Positions 34,285-45,518 are shown, counted from the stretch's first letter. The stretch is DNA of 64,000 nucleotides from Misgurnus anguillicaudatus (GCF_027580225.2 NW_027395276.1:4509501-4573500), one strand, 5' to 3'. Made by a program: numbers and translations. Notes: a model not told the origin generated them from the sequence alone.

Positions 34285-34574
34285 CTGTAAGAAGACTTGT
34301 CACCCCCGAGCAACAACATGAAATGATTGAATATATCTTCATATGATATATCAGGACACTTAATTTCATCCTCACACTGGTTCATACATGGCAGGTAAAG
34401 TAAATATTTACCATAAACGTTTTTAAACATGTTTTATGCGTGCTCCCACTACACTGTTTTTTACTGGCTGGCTATTGAAACGGACGTCTCGCACAAAGAA
34501 CGGAAATACGTCACATCACTTACTTCCGCATTCAAAAATAAGGTGGATATTTATGGGTGAACAGTCCCCAGTGC

Positions 34575-34969
34575 TTCTATTAACCTAAAAAATGTGAAAA
34601 GGATCAACCCAGTAACTTAGTTTTGGTAAACCATTCTCTGCGAGCACGTGAAAAGATAGCTCATTGAAATTTGTCTCCCCTTGTGATGTCAGAAGGGGAT
34701 CTTATTATAATAATACCGCTTCTTAATCTGCACTATCCAACCACGGCACTGCCATATAGTGCAGAGATCAGCTCATTTGCATTTTTAAGGACACACCCAA
34801 AAACGTACACATTTGTTCACACCTACAAAGTGGCAATTTTAACATGTTATAATATATTATCTGTGGGGTATTTGGAGCTAAAACTTTACATACGCACTCT
34901 GGGGACACCAAATATTTATTTTAGCCTACATCTTAAAAAATTCTTGTGAAATGTCCCCTTTAAGGTGAC
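34575..34969. mobile_element. TTAA-type MITE, AGGGGACA family, left end degraded
   Basis: It shares long stretches with 42597-42997 (GTGAAAAGGATCAACCCAGT and others). The right end TGTCCCCT is followed by TTAA at 34970-34973. The left end is not clear. Confidence 0.7.
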
Positions 34970-35286
34970 CCTCTATGCTCCACATTGACCATCAGCTTAG
35001 AAAACCTCGCCACCTGTTACACAGAAAGTTTGAGCTCCTTAATGCTTAAAACTTGAAAAAAGTAATTTCATCTTTCTCTCGTGGAGAATTGATAAAGAAA
35101 AACTAAGCAACTCTAAATCACTTAAGTGTTCGCTTATAAAATGCATCACCAGAACAGCTTGATGAGCCTCAAAAAACGAACGGATGAAGACTTGATGAAA
35201 TCACATTTACAAACTCGTGAATCAAATAACAACTCCGTTCCTTGATGCGGTTTTTAAATTGGTTCTGTCATGAAAATGTAACTCAC

Positions 35287-35400
35287 CTCCATCATCGAAT
35301 CAACAGGTGATGGTGAACGAGCATCAGCACCAGCGCCATTGAGACCCGCGTCAACCGCGCGCGCTCTCGCCACCGCGCGCGCACGCCAGCAAGAGCTGAT
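35287..35400 (-). promoter_or_regulatory. CpG-rich promoter and first exon of candidate gene Y
   Basis: GCGCGC-rich DNA at 35340-35400 leads into a minus-strand exon ending ATGATGGAG then GTGAGT (donor 35281-35286). Those nine bases (35287-35295) would be the first three codons. An upstream frame (ATGGCGCTGG, 15 codons) in good context ends with a TGA overlapping the proposed start. With exons 2 to 4 the coding length is 132 nt, a 43-residue product. The promoter and donor are fair; the coding model is speculative. Confidence 0.35.
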
Positions 35401-36956
35401 ATATGTGCATTGATGAAAATGTAGTTTATATAGAGGCCACGCGGATCATCACCAATGACGAATCACAGCAGCCAATCAAAGCAGAAAAGGTTTATTGTTA
35501 AATAACAGGATTTTATACAGCAGTCTGCTTTATAGTTTTATGTTAAATGTCTCTTTTTGTCTGTGTTTAGATTTCATAAGGAACTGTATAACTGTATGGT
35601 CCATAGGGTTTAGTGTGGGGTATTCCTGCTCTTTCTACACAAAGCATATAGGTCTAATAGTTTAGAGTTAGATTTTAAGTTCAGTATTTGATGAAACCTT
35701 TGTGCAGTTTATATATATGACTGGAATTATTATAATTTATGTAAAGAATTTGCAATAATATCATAAAATGTACATTAGCATCACTTAGATATATAGATGT
35801 AGTTGGGCAGTATTAATGACATAATAAAACCCTGGTTTTATGAGATAATGATAAAGAGGCATTGATGATAATAAATAACTACTTTATTCATTGATTATAA
35901 TGAGACTCTTTAAACATGTGACATGACTTTGAACAGCAATTGTGACATGAGAGGATTCAATCTGAATCTAAATAAATAATAAATCTTTATGATCTATTAA
36001 AGCCGATCCACAGTTTATTAGCATGTAATAATCATGTGTCACATGCACTTCAAACACTATGGATGTGTTGATAATTCAGTTGACTCTCCTGTATTGTTGA
36101 AGATGTATTAAGACCCAGTATGAGGTGACCCATCAAATAAGGCACACGATGTGGCACAATAGAGTCCTTACAACAATGAAGCTTCAGCTGTAATGCAGAT
36201 TGTGTTTGCAGTGTTGTAATTATAAGAGAGACTATTGTGTTATGCTGATTAATTTTCCGTATACTGAGCACACCCTACCTTAAATATTAACCATGAACAG
36301 TATGTTTCCTGTGATTTACATTGAATTTATAGGAGCAAAGTCAAATCTTAGAACAGACTTGGGTTTGGCTCTTTATGAAAAGTGATGTGTGTGTTTTACC
36401 TGAGTCTCAGACAGAAGAGATTCACGCTGCTTGTTTTTGTGGTAATGCAGCTTCATTTGCAAATAAAACCTGTCTGCTTTATTCTGGTTCCTTTAAAGAT
36501 GTCAGCAGGTGCTGGAAACAGATCTAAACAACACAATGGTGAGGTCCGTTGTGAATCTCAAAATCCCCAGGCTGATATTATATGTGGATTATGTTGATGT
36601 CGGTGGTCAGGACTCCATCACGCAACAGGAGATCAGGATTTTTCATGTTGAACTCAAGCATCTGTGTTCAAACTCGATATTTGAAAGAGTCTCATTAACA
36701 ACCTGCTGCAGAGACGCTGACATTATTTGTGTGTCTGTATGAAGATTTGAATACTTACTGATGTCGTGTTGTGTGCATTACCTTTATCTTAGCATTCTTA
36801 ATTCACCTCAAGACACTGAATGATCCCTGGGAATCAAACCCAACCGGGCTACAGAAGAACACAACAGTTTTGATGGCACATGCTTCTAATGTTTAATGTT
36901 TACTGCATTACCCTAAAATGAAAATTGTGTCATCATTTATTCACCCTCAAGTTATT
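35401..36956. other. Intergenic DNA
   Basis: AT-rich. A 77-codon frame at 36509 has no support. 36910-36956 is the left half of an AGGGGTAGTTCA-family MITE. Confidence 0.4.
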
Positions 36957-37515
36957 ACTCAGCTAACAGAGAAAAGTTCTAAGAATATTCGTTGAAAGTT
37001 GCTAACGTTACCAAAAACATTCTGCCAACATAATTAGATGATGATCTTTACCATTATGTACCAACCAGAATTGTATTAACTTTATATTACCATAACAAAT
37101 CTGTTTTATACATACAAAGTTAATGCAACCAGGAGAAACTAGCAGACAAAATGTCAATGGTCAGAAGTCAAACTAAAACAAACACTGATCACCATAAGGA
37201 TGACTTTAAATGAAACAAAACATCAACATCTAAACGTAATAAGTGAATTGTGTTTTCTACAGCAATATTTTTACCAAACATTCAGAAATAATGTAATGCA
37301 ATGTTTCTCTATCATTTACATAACAAGCAAAAAAGTAAATAAAGAAAACAGTTGTTTTAAACATAAAAACATGACGTTGTCGTAACGTTTGAAAATTATA
37401 AAATGTAACATTTCTCTAAAATTCAGACAACCAAGAAACATTCTTAAAACATAAAAAACTGGACACTTTTTATGTTGGCACAACGTTTTAGGGAACTTTC
37501 TTGTTTTAGCTGGGT
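36957..37515. mobile_element. MITE with CAGCTAACA ends nested in a TTAA MITE
   Basis: CTCAGCTAACAGAGAAAAG at the left and TTTTAGCTGGG at the right are inverted. The flanks (TCACCCTCAAGTT, then ACAAACCTGTTTAAATTTC) are the two halves of the AGGGGTAGTTCA MITE. A related element lies at 50935-51424. Confidence 0.65.
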
Positions 37516-38440
37516 ACAAACCTGTTTAAATTTCTTTGATTTGTTGAACTTTCACCTTTAAAACAGCAGGCACATTTTATAGTACACACACAAAACATCA
37601 CACACTGCAGCAAACACAGCTAAATCAAAATACTTTTGATAATTGTTGATCAAACTTTTTAAATCAAAGACAAAAACATGTCAAGGAATAAATGGAAAGA
37701 TTGGTCTCCTTTTTCCCACTTGATATTGAAATGCAACAAGAATTGCACAATTTTCATTGTCATACATACTGCTCTTATTTCTTTTTAAATAATTACGTTC
37801 CTCCAAACGTTGTGTACACAGCATACAATAAACACACATACATGATCTGTCAATGTTTTTTATTGTAACTCTGTGAACAAACAAACACAGTACCAGGGGT
37901 AAACAGAGTTAAATATTACAGCATTTGGGAAACGTCATAAAAATGACACAATGATACAATTTTAAGGGCTTTGGAGTTACATCTTACTAGCATCTTAAAA
38001 TTTACATTTGTGTAGAAAAAATACTGATCCTTTACAAGACTGTCAAAATTATGGCAACCAAATAAAATATACTTGTATGCCAAAGAAAATTTTTGTAACA
38101 ATGAAAAACTTACAAAAAATTGGTAAATTCTTCCAAAACAGAGATGTGTATGTGCATTCCCAGAAAAATTAAACATTGATTCTTCTTCACCATCACAAAA
38201 AGTGAGTCAATATCTGGAAACATTTTTTAAATACAGTTTAACAGGGTAGAAGGTAATTTATACATCCTTAACCTTATTTGTAATTAAGTATTTAGATGAC
38301 AGGGTCTAAACTTTTATCACACAAAATATAAAGGATAGAGATCATCTCAGATTGAAATAATTTCTTAATTTTTTTGTTGCTATCAGAGCAACTGGATAAA
38401 AATAAATATTCCCAATCATAGTTTCAAGATGGGATCTGGT
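37516..38440. other. Intergenic DNA
   Basis: AT-rich with no exon or intact repeat recognised. Confidence 0.4.
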
Positions 38441-38660
38441 TTATGATGTAGTTCTGTCGCTAGTCCAGTAGATGACGCTGTGGCGTGACGTCACTAGAGA
38501 GCAGGGCGCGAGGAAGTGCAGGAGGAGCGGTCGCTAGAAGAATGCGTTTAAAGATTTAAGTCTAATCGTTATTAAATAATGGCACGCGCTCCATAACTGC
38601 GCAGATTTTTTATCACACATCACGATTGCGCAGTTTTGAGGCAAACCCAAAGACGAAAAC
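38441..38660 (+). promoter_or_regulatory. Promoter and 5' UTR of the Harbinger-derived gene, with CRE
   Basis: A GC-rich block holds a full CRE, TGACGTCA, at 38486-38493, with no TATA box. A five-codon upstream frame starts near 38541. Spacing to the ATG at 38661 is about 170 bp. Confidence 0.5.
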
Positions 38661-38825
38661 ATGTCAAACGACGAGACGCTTCGCTCGTTGATGTTTACGC
38701 TCAGTTACGTGCTGATGAAGAGGCGGCGGGACGTCACGAGCGCGGACGCTCAGCGGCGACGCGAGGTGCAGCGGCGCGTCACTCACAGACAGTATTTCCA
38801 TCAGAAACAAAAGAGGATGCTCATG
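38661..38825 (+). CDS. Harbinger-nuclease-derived protein, exon 1
   Basis: ATG opens 55 codons starting MSNDETLRSLMFTLSYVLMK, then an Arg-rich stretch (residues 21-52) ending in Met-Leu-Met at a good donor (CTCATG then GTAAAC). It is in phase 0 with exon 2. The basic segment could act in nuclear import or nucleic-acid binding (inference). This exon has no similarity to transposase and looks like a host-acquired N-terminus. Confidence 0.75.
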
Positions 38826-39585
38826 GTAAACATTTACTCTTCTCTAACCAAACGTACCATGGTAATGTCATTATGGACCTGAAGCAGTGATGTGTGTCAT
38901 GGCTTTACCATGCGTTCACATGTTTTTGAACATACAATGAAAATGCATCATTTTTTGGTTTAGATAAGAAGGTCAACCAATAGTAACGTTACATTCAATT
39001 CATACAGTGTAACATCACAGTATTTATCTCATAAGTGGTATCAGCACAGTATTTATAAATGGAAACTAGTATACATGTTTAATACATGGTTTAGTACCAC
39101 CTCTAGTTCACCTTACATGCAACACCATTGACCACATATTTATAAGATTCATGTTATCAGTTTTGATAACAACTGATGGAGTTGACTGAACACATTTCAA
39201 TATTTTTTATACTTTATTCTGACTGGCTGAGAAATGTTTCACAGGTATGCATTATTTTTCGATAAACGCACACCTGACCTGTCAAATGTCTTAAAATAAC
39301 CACTAGGGCTCATATCTACTCCTGCCATATTTATTTTCTGCTCTCTGCTTTGAGCCAATAGGTTCACCTTTGCGCCCACGGTCCTACTTGGCGGGTATTT
39401 AATAAGGCACCTTCTGATTGGTCTAATTTGGAAAATCTAAGCATGCAACACACAAATGATAGACGCATAAAATAAATACAAGTTACACTGTGCGCATGCA
39501 CTGTTATCACGTTAACGATAATTCTTTCGATATATCGTGCAGCCCTATACAAAACTTATAGTTAACCAAATTGTTTTTTCTGTAG
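38826..39585 (+). other. Intron of the Harbinger-derived gene
   Basis: The 760-bp intron runs from GTAAAC to TTTTTTCTGTAG. It contains repeat debris (39210-39290 resembling the GACGACGGGCC family, and a GATATATCGTGCAGCCCTA repeat end near 39530). Confidence 0.75.
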
Positions 39586-40734
39586 ATGATGATCGCTCAA
39601 ACGTCTCGTCCAGTCAGTGACATACCAACACGTCCTACACGTGTGTGGAGCAACATCGAGAGCACCGATTGGTGGGAGCGGGTGGTCATGAGAGAGTTCC
39701 AGCCCTCCGATTGGCTTGAGAAGTTTCGCATGACTAAAGAGACGTTCTTTCTTCTCTGCGGTAAACTGAAGCCCCGTCTGAATCGTCAGGACACTCGGCT
39801 CCGCCCTGCGCTGCCCCTGGAGAAGCGGGTCGCCGTGGCGTTGTGGCGCCTCGCTTCGAATGTGGAGTACCGTACCATTAGCACGCTGTTTGGCGTGGGA
39901 CGATCCACTGTCTGTAAGTGCGTGCGGGATGTGTGCCACGCCATCGTGTTGCTCCTGCGCCCACTTTACCTTCGCACACCCAGCGAGCAAGAGTTGGAGG
40001 ACGCGGCCCGACTGTTCGCCACCCGCTGGGGATTCCCACACTGTGTTGGTGCGGTGGGCAGCCTCCACGTACCCATCATCGCACCGTCCAGCAACGCCGA
40101 CAACTACTGGAACAGCCGCGGCTGGCTGTCTGTGGTCACGCAGGGCGCCGTCAACGGTCTGGGCCAGTTTTGGGACGTGTGCGCCGGGTTTCCAGGCAGC
40201 ACCGAGCACTCTGCCATCTTGCAGAACTCCACCTTGTGGGGGCGCGCTTGCGACGGTGGCTTTTTGCTGCACGACCCACCCTTGAACTTCATGGGCCGCC
40301 CGCTGGGGTACCTGATGCTTGGGGATGCTGGATACGCTCTGAAGAGCTGGTTAATAAAGAGCTACCCAGAGTCCGGAGAGCTCACGGCAGGTCAGAGGGC
40401 CTTTAATCGCAAACTGGAGCGGGCGCGGAGCGTTGTGGACGACGCCTTTCTGCGGCTGCGGGCGCGCTGGCAGTGCTTGTTGAAGCGTAACGATTGCCGC
40501 ATGGACGTGGTGCCAACCATGATACTGGCGTGCTGCGTCCTCCACAACGTGTGTGAGGTGCACGGGGACGAGTTTGACGAGAGGTGGGAGGAGGCGGTGC
40601 GACACGAGGAGAGCCCGCAGCCTGCTGACGAGGTGTCACCCTCCGCCGATGACCCGGACGCAGAGGAAGTCCGAGCGCTGTTCTGTGAATACTTTCTGCA
40701 GCAGGAGAACCAACAAAGAACGTTGGCTTGCTAA
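39586..40734 (+). CDS. HARBI1-like DDE-family protein, probably domesticated and catalytically altered, exon 2
   Basis: Exon 2 adds 382 residues for a total of 437. A helical region with LFGVGRSTVCKCVRDVC (HTH-like) precedes the DDE_Tnp_4-type fold: AVGSLHVPI, then DVCAGFPGSTEHSAIL, YLMLGDAGYALKSWLI and ARSVVDDAFLRLRARW. In Harbinger nucleases the first block reads Asp-Gly-Thr-His; here it is Gly-Ser-Leu-His (total residue 213), so the first catalytic acid is missing. The middle Asp in Gly-Asp-Ala-Gly-Tyr (302) is kept, and the usual Glu is Asp (340). The tail is acidic. The frame is intact and GC-rich, is spliced to a non-transposon exon, and no terminal repeats are visible. This fits a host gene and not a mobile element. 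A DNA- or protein-binding role is inferred. I cannot name the gene beyond HARBI1-like. Confidence 0.85.
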   Translation: MMIAQTSRPVSDIPTRPTRVWSNIESTDWWERVVMREFQPSDWLEKFRMTKETFFLLCGKLKPRLNRQDTRLRPALPLEKRVAVALWRLASNVEYRTISTLFGVGRSTVCKCVRDVCHAIVLLLRPLYLRTPSEQELEDAARLFATRWGFPHCVGAVGSLHVPIIAPSSNADNYWNSRGWLSVVTQGAVNGLGQFWDVCAGFPGSTEHSAILQNSTLWGRACDGGFLLHDPPLNFMGRPLGYLMLGDAGYALKSWLIKSYPESGELTAGQRAFNRKLERARSVVDDAFLRLRARWQCLLKRNDCRMDVVPTMILACCVLHNVCEVHGDEFDERWEEAVRHEESPQPADEVSPSADDPDAEEVRALFCEYFLQQENQQRTLAC

Positions 40735-41089
40735 ACACTGGAGAAGCTGTTTAGATGTATTTCAGTGTGTCGTGTTGTAAGAATATTGTTGGTTGTTTGA
40801 GAAAGATACATAACTGTTATGTGATCAGAATTTCAACTTGTTTTTGGGAACGGCAGCGTATGCACACAGCAGCGTCTGGGAATGTTCAAGGAAATTTGGG
40901 GCAAAAATGAAAATCTGATCACTGTTTACTCAAGTATGCTCAAGTATATCTGTGTGCTGTTACTTTTTGAAGAATCTTCACATGCTCATACATTTTGTGC
41001 ACAGTGAATGCATATGAATGACATACGCATCTTATTTATAACATCATGAACATGATAGTTTTGTAATGTGATAATTTTTAAGCATCATG
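40735..41089 (+). other. 3' UTR and flank of the Harbinger-derived gene
   Basis: No hexamer is close to the stop; the first AATAAA is at 41120-41125, inside the next repeat. Confidence 0.4.
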
Positions 41090-41847
41090 CCTGCATTCAC
41101 ACCAGATGCGAATGAAGCGAATAAATTACGTTTTTTGGAACGTAGTTGGATTTTTGAACATTTTGAGCTTTAGCTAGCTTGTAGTCTCAATATGTATATA
41201 TATAGCTCAAATTAAGTAAAGAGCAACTTTACCAGATTGTTCAAACTCCTCACTCACTTTCTTCCAAACTAGATCCTTTTTATTCCTGTTTCTTTAAAAG
41301 TATGAAGATGTGTTGTACAGCTACGGGTGTACACATACAACAACGAGGATTTTGTCCTCCATTGTTGTTTCGTATTTCTGCCTCCATTTGCTACGTCGTA
41401 ACCACGTCACTACTAGAGCAAGCTCCTGATTGATTAAAGTTCAGATTTTTTAATTTGCGTGTTTAATTCAAAATCACGTGTTACACGAATCCAACGCCTG
41501 AATCGCATCGCAGGATGTCAATTGCGTATTTGCATGTTATGCTGCACACTCGCCAAATGCGAAGCATCGCGTTCCTTGCTTTAGAATACTCGCGGTCTTT
41601 AACTTTGTGTTTTTCGCTTGAGTTGAATATTTTCAACTTGCGTGTAGATGCATTTGAGGTGAATAGCGTGCATTTTTACAGCAACCGCACCACCCAATTA
41701 GCGTCACTTGCATCGCTTTGCATCTGTTCACGATTATTTGCGTCTTTGCATTGACTTTGTAAGTAATCTACTTGCACAAATCAATGATTTTGCGTTTGGT
41801 GTGTATGCCCCATAAACTATTTGCATTTGGGGTGAACGCACCATTAA
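41090..41847. mobile_element. DNA transposon with GCATTCACACC ends
   Basis: TGCATTCACACCAGATGCGA at the left mirrors GCATTTGGGGTGAACGCACC at the right. The interior is rich in GCG and TTGCGT words. No transposase frame. Confidence 0.65.
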
Positions 41848-42316
41848 GGGTCTACATGGGTCCAGTTCCTGTTGTTCTTTATTTTACATGAGTGGCGTCC
41901 TGACTGTGCATTGTTACATGATGGCATGTTTTGATACATGTTTTAAAACAAAACTGCCTTCTAAGGGGTTTAACAAATAAATATTTTGTCAAACTGCTTA
42001 ATGTAGTATTTTAAACTTTTTATGAGACTTTATTATTCTTTATTACAACTTCCATCACCATCTAGACCAGTTGGGCTTTGAATTGAAATCAAAATCATGT
42101 TCAGAATGTCATAGTCGCATTCATGTCATTGAATGTATAAAGTCATTTTTGTGTGTATATGTAAATAAATCCATGTTTGACCCAAACATTTAGACTTTAT
42201 GCAGACTTTTATCAACTCTATGAGGTGATTTCCCAGACAGGGCTTATCCTACTCCCAGACTAAAATGCATATTTGAGCTGCCTTTATGTAAAAACACCTG
42301 TACTGACACATCTTAA

Positions 42317-42997
42317 AGGGGACATTTCATGAAAATCTTTTTCCATGTTTAAGTGTTTCCAATTAAAGGCGGAGTCCACGATGTTTGAAAAACGGTTTGG
42401 AGAAGGAGACGGGCCGACTACCAAAACACACTTATAGCCAATCAAATCAAATCAAATGCCGGTTTGCGTATGTGTGGGGCGGGTCTATCAACAGAAGGTC
42501 CAGATTCTATTGGGGTAGGGGCGTGTTTGTTTAGGTGATTTCAAATATCAACATTGGCTTTCAAACATCATGGACTCCGCCTTTAATCTAGAAAATGTGA
42601 AAAAGATCAACCCAGTAACCCAGTTTTGGTAAACCATTCTTTGCAAGCATGTGAAAAAATAGGCTATTGAAATTTGGCTCCCCTTGTGATGTCAGAAGGG
42701 GATCTTATTATAATAATAACGCCTCTTAATCTGCACCAACCACAGCACTGCAATTTAGTGCAGAGAGAAAGACAATTATTGACAGCACAATTCAGTTTCA
42801 ATTTCAACAAACCACCATTATGGTGATCAGTGTTTGCATTTTCATCTGCTCATTTTCATTTTAATGGACACACGCAAAATTCTAACGTTATAATATATTA
42901 TCTGTGGGGTATTTAGAGCTAAAACTTCACATATGCACTCTGGGGACAGCAAAGATTTATTTTACATGTTATAACAAGGTATTGTGAAATGTCCCCT
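42317..42997. mobile_element. TTAA MITE (AGGGGACA family), middle layer
   Basis: AGGGGACATTTCATGAAAA and TATTGTGAAATGTCCCCT are inverted, bounded by TTAA at 42313-42316 and 42998-43001. Confidence 0.85.
42367..42592. mobile_element. TTAA MITE (AGGCGGAGTCC family), inner layer
   Basis: AGGCGGAGTCCACGATGTTT and AAACATCATGGACTCCGCCT are inverted ends with TTAA at 42363-42366 and 42593-42596. It is inserted inside the AGGGGACA MITE. Confidence 0.9.
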
Positions 42998-43106
42998 TTA
43001 ACACATGAGTGCCATTGCTTTGTCTCAAGATGCACACAAGTATTGTTTTTTGTAAGGTTTGTTTTTAAAAACGACTTAAATGTCCTAGTCCTGGATTAAT
43101 CTATTA

Positions 43107-43354
43107 ATTCAATTCAATTTTATTTATATAGCGCTTTTCACTATAGTTAATTGTTTCAAAGCAGCTTTACATTAATAGATGTATGAAAAGCATAGAAAAA
43201 CGAGCATAGTAATAATGTAACGTATACAGTAAAGTAGTAAGTTAAGCCAAAGGTGGCAGACTCTCCAGGGGATGAAAAAAACCCCTAGGAGAAAAACCCT
43301 CCTGGCTAGTCCAGGGGGAAAACTCCTAGGAGGGAAAAAACCCTTGAGAGAGAT

Positions 43355-43385
<31 letters not shown>

Positions 43386-44200
43386 AATACTATCGGGGTA
43401 TGAGAACAGGTAAGCGAATTAAACTGGTTCTGCCGGTGGTTGCTGGTCAGGCAACGGCTGGGCATCTCGTAGAAGGACGGTCAGTAGATCAACGGTATGA
43501 TGACCTTCACGGTTGCAGGAACTGGGTCTGTTTGTCTCATTGTCCTCGGGGTCGAGGACGAGACAGGGACAGAGAAACAGAATCCTATTAGCGTAGGGGC
43601 TGTTCACATGTAATGCTAGTGTCATACAGTTTAGTGGTTTAAGTCAGCTCGGTTCCAAACAGGCTAACTATTGCGGCATAAGTATATTACCCAATATGAG
43701 GTTTGTGAGTGCTTTGTTCTAGACCAGTGGTTCTCAAGCTTTTCCGCTTGCTGCCCCCCTTGTGTACAGTACGTTCCTTCGTGGCCCCCCAAAGAAAATT
43801 TATGACAAAAAACTGTTCTAAAATTTAATTAAACAAACCATATTAAGTTATACAAAGTAGTGCTGGTGGTTAGTAGCCTTATTTCTTTAGGTTTAATTAC
43901 ATAGAATTCATATTTTATAAAATGTCATAAAACTGGGGCACCCCTGAAACCATTTTGCGGCCCCCCTGGGGGCTCCAGGCCCCAGTTGGAGAACCACTGT
44001 TCTAGACAAACTAACTATTGCGGGATAAGGACATTTACTGGACATTTTATGTGAATGCTTTGTTAAAGAAGAATGTCTTAAGTTTAGTTTTAAATTGATC
44101 GATTGTGTCTGATACTCGAACATTATTTGGTATATCATTCCAGAGCTTAGGGGCTAAGTAGGAAAAGGATCTACCACCTTTAGATACTTTTTGATATTCT
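43107..44200 (+). repeat. Dispersed repeat, interrupted by a hAT MITE
   Basis: It begins AATTCAATTCAATTTTATTT, a common fish repeat start whose inverse occurs at 11141. It includes CCTAGGAG-rich clusters (43260-43350) and an (AT)n run (about 43368-43385). AGGCTAACTATTGCGG (about 43660) and CAAACTAACTATTGCGG (44006) are two copies of the same motif. Identity of the parent element is unknown. Confidence 0.6.
43725..43999. mobile_element. hAT MITE with perfect 8-bp target duplication
   Basis: CAGTGGTTCTCAAGCTTTTC and GTTGGAGAACCACTG are inverted; TTCTAGAC flanks both sides (43717-43724 and 44000-44007). Confidence 0.95.
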
Positions 44201-44582
44201 AGGGATAATTAAGTGGCCAGAATTTTGTGATTGCAGTGTATTAGACCCTGACTGGGAAACGCCCCTATTTGTTTGTGTTTATTCAGTATGATCAACATTT
44301 ACTGCAGTTGTTGCATGTTTTAATGGACTAACAGCACGTGCCATCTGTCGGTTAGGAACAGAAATGAAGTCTGGCATAAGATTATGGTGTGGATTAAATC
44401 TGTTGATTTGTTAAAATGAAAGACGAGGGTCATAATAAGGTCAAGGGGCATTAAACATGATGTAATCTTGGAGAATAATACAGTGATGAGTTTATATGCA
44501 GTTGTACTAATCTGTATGTAACCTGGGACAAACATGTTTGTTGTCACTCTTATGAAAGTGAAATCTGGCGGATTATCTGTCT
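44201..44582. other. Intergenic DNA
   Basis: No feature recognised. Confidence 0.4.
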
Positions 44583-44709
44583 GTGGAGAAAAAGAGAGAG
44601 AGACGCGCTCTTACGCGCATGCGCACACGCTGTCGCCGCTCTTCATCTGTAGTGATAATACGAATGCAGCAGAAGTTATCTGGAACCACACGCGCAGCAG
44701 GAGGTCATC

Positions 44710-44853
44710 ATGATACATCCCATCATGATCAGCATCGTTGTGGTCAACACATCCATGACCGTCTTCTTCTGGGCCTTCATGCTTTCAGAGGTCTTCTTCA
44801 AAGAGGCTGAAGTCGACGAACCCAAAGCCACAGCTGCGATCAAACCAGTGTAA
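44710..44853 (+). CDS. Putative 47-residue single-pass membrane micropeptide (A)
   Basis: ATG opens MIHPIMISIVVVNTSMTVFF, a hydrophobic span of about 25 residues, followed by an acidic then Pro/Ala/Lys tail ending Ile-Lys-Pro-Val. It reads like a short type-III or N-out membrane peptide. The same Met-x-His-Pro-Ile-Met-Ile-x-Ile-Val-x-x-Asn-Thr pattern recurs at 45983. AATAAA follows at 44952. An upstream ATG at 44664 in another frame overlaps it, so the in-frame codons before the ATG could instead be part of a spliced exon (acceptor-like GAATGCAG at 44670). No family recognised. Confidence 0.5.
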   Translation: MIHPIMISIVVVNTSMTVFFWAFMLSEVFFKEAEVDEPKATAAIKPV

Positions 44854-44951
44854 CGTCTGGCAAACATGTAGAGAAGACACGAGGCTTTGTAGAGCTGCAT
44901 CTTTATTAAGTTTACTTTTAGTTTTTGGACTTTTTCTCTGTTGTTGTTTGT

Positions 44952-44957
44952 AATAAA
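44952..44957 (+). terminator. Polyadenylation signal after micropeptide A
   Basis: AATAAA about 100 nt past the stop. A good donor (GCTTCAG then GTAAGC) at 45000 also exists, so longer transcripts are possible. Confidence 0.35.
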
Positions 44958-45233
44958 AAGCGAAATTTTGGAATATTGGGCTGGATACTTTGCTTCAGGT
45001 AAGCGTCATTTTGTCTGCTTGACCATTCAACCTAATATATTAAAGCTACAAGCCATTACCAGTTAATAATAAATAAATAAATAAATAAACTCATTTATTA
45101 AGTACATAAAATATACGTTTTGAAAGCTCCTTACACGAGATTTACACTTTATTATAATTTTTCTTTATGTATTTAATAATTTGAATTGTCGGGTACGATT
45201 TTGCCGGGAATGTTTGACGTCATCTGAACTTAA

Positions 45234-45518
45234 AGGGATAGTTCACCCAAAAATGAGAACTCTGTCATCATTTTCTCACTCTCATGTTGTTACAAACCTG
45301 TATAAATTTCTTTGTTCTGATGAATACTAAGATATTTTGAACATTGTTTGTAACCAAGCAGATCTGGGGCACCATTGACTTTCATAGAAGGATAAAAGAT
45401 TGGTTTGGTTTGATTACAAACACTCCTCAAAATATCTTCCTTCATGTTCATCAGAACAAAGAAATGTATACAGGTTTGTAACAACACGAGTATTTTCATT
45501 TTTGGGTGAACTATCCCT
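45234..45518. mobile_element. TTAA MITE (AGGGGTAGTTCA family)
   Basis: AGGGATAGTTCACCC and GGGTGAACTATCCCT are inverted, with TTAA at 45230-45233 and 45519-45522. It is homologous to 23181-23508. Confidence 0.85.

Larger units (their letters stand above)
42224..43106. mobile_element. MITE (GGTTTCCCGGACAGGG family), outer layer of a nested stack
   Basis: This is the same family as 25317-25532. The left part (42224-42316) and right part (42998-43106) are separated by a TTAA insertion. The right tip is cut off by the next repeat. Confidence 0.7.

Noticed and set aside
34960..35013. In-frame second exon for gene Y starting GTGGCGAGG
   Set aside because: The only usable donor is GTCACC beside a TTAA MITE, too weak to prefer over the 34257-34284 exon; kept only as an alternative.
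39562..40406. Antisense and shifted ORFs over the Harbinger-derived exon
   Set aside because: Shadows of the GC-rich true frame.
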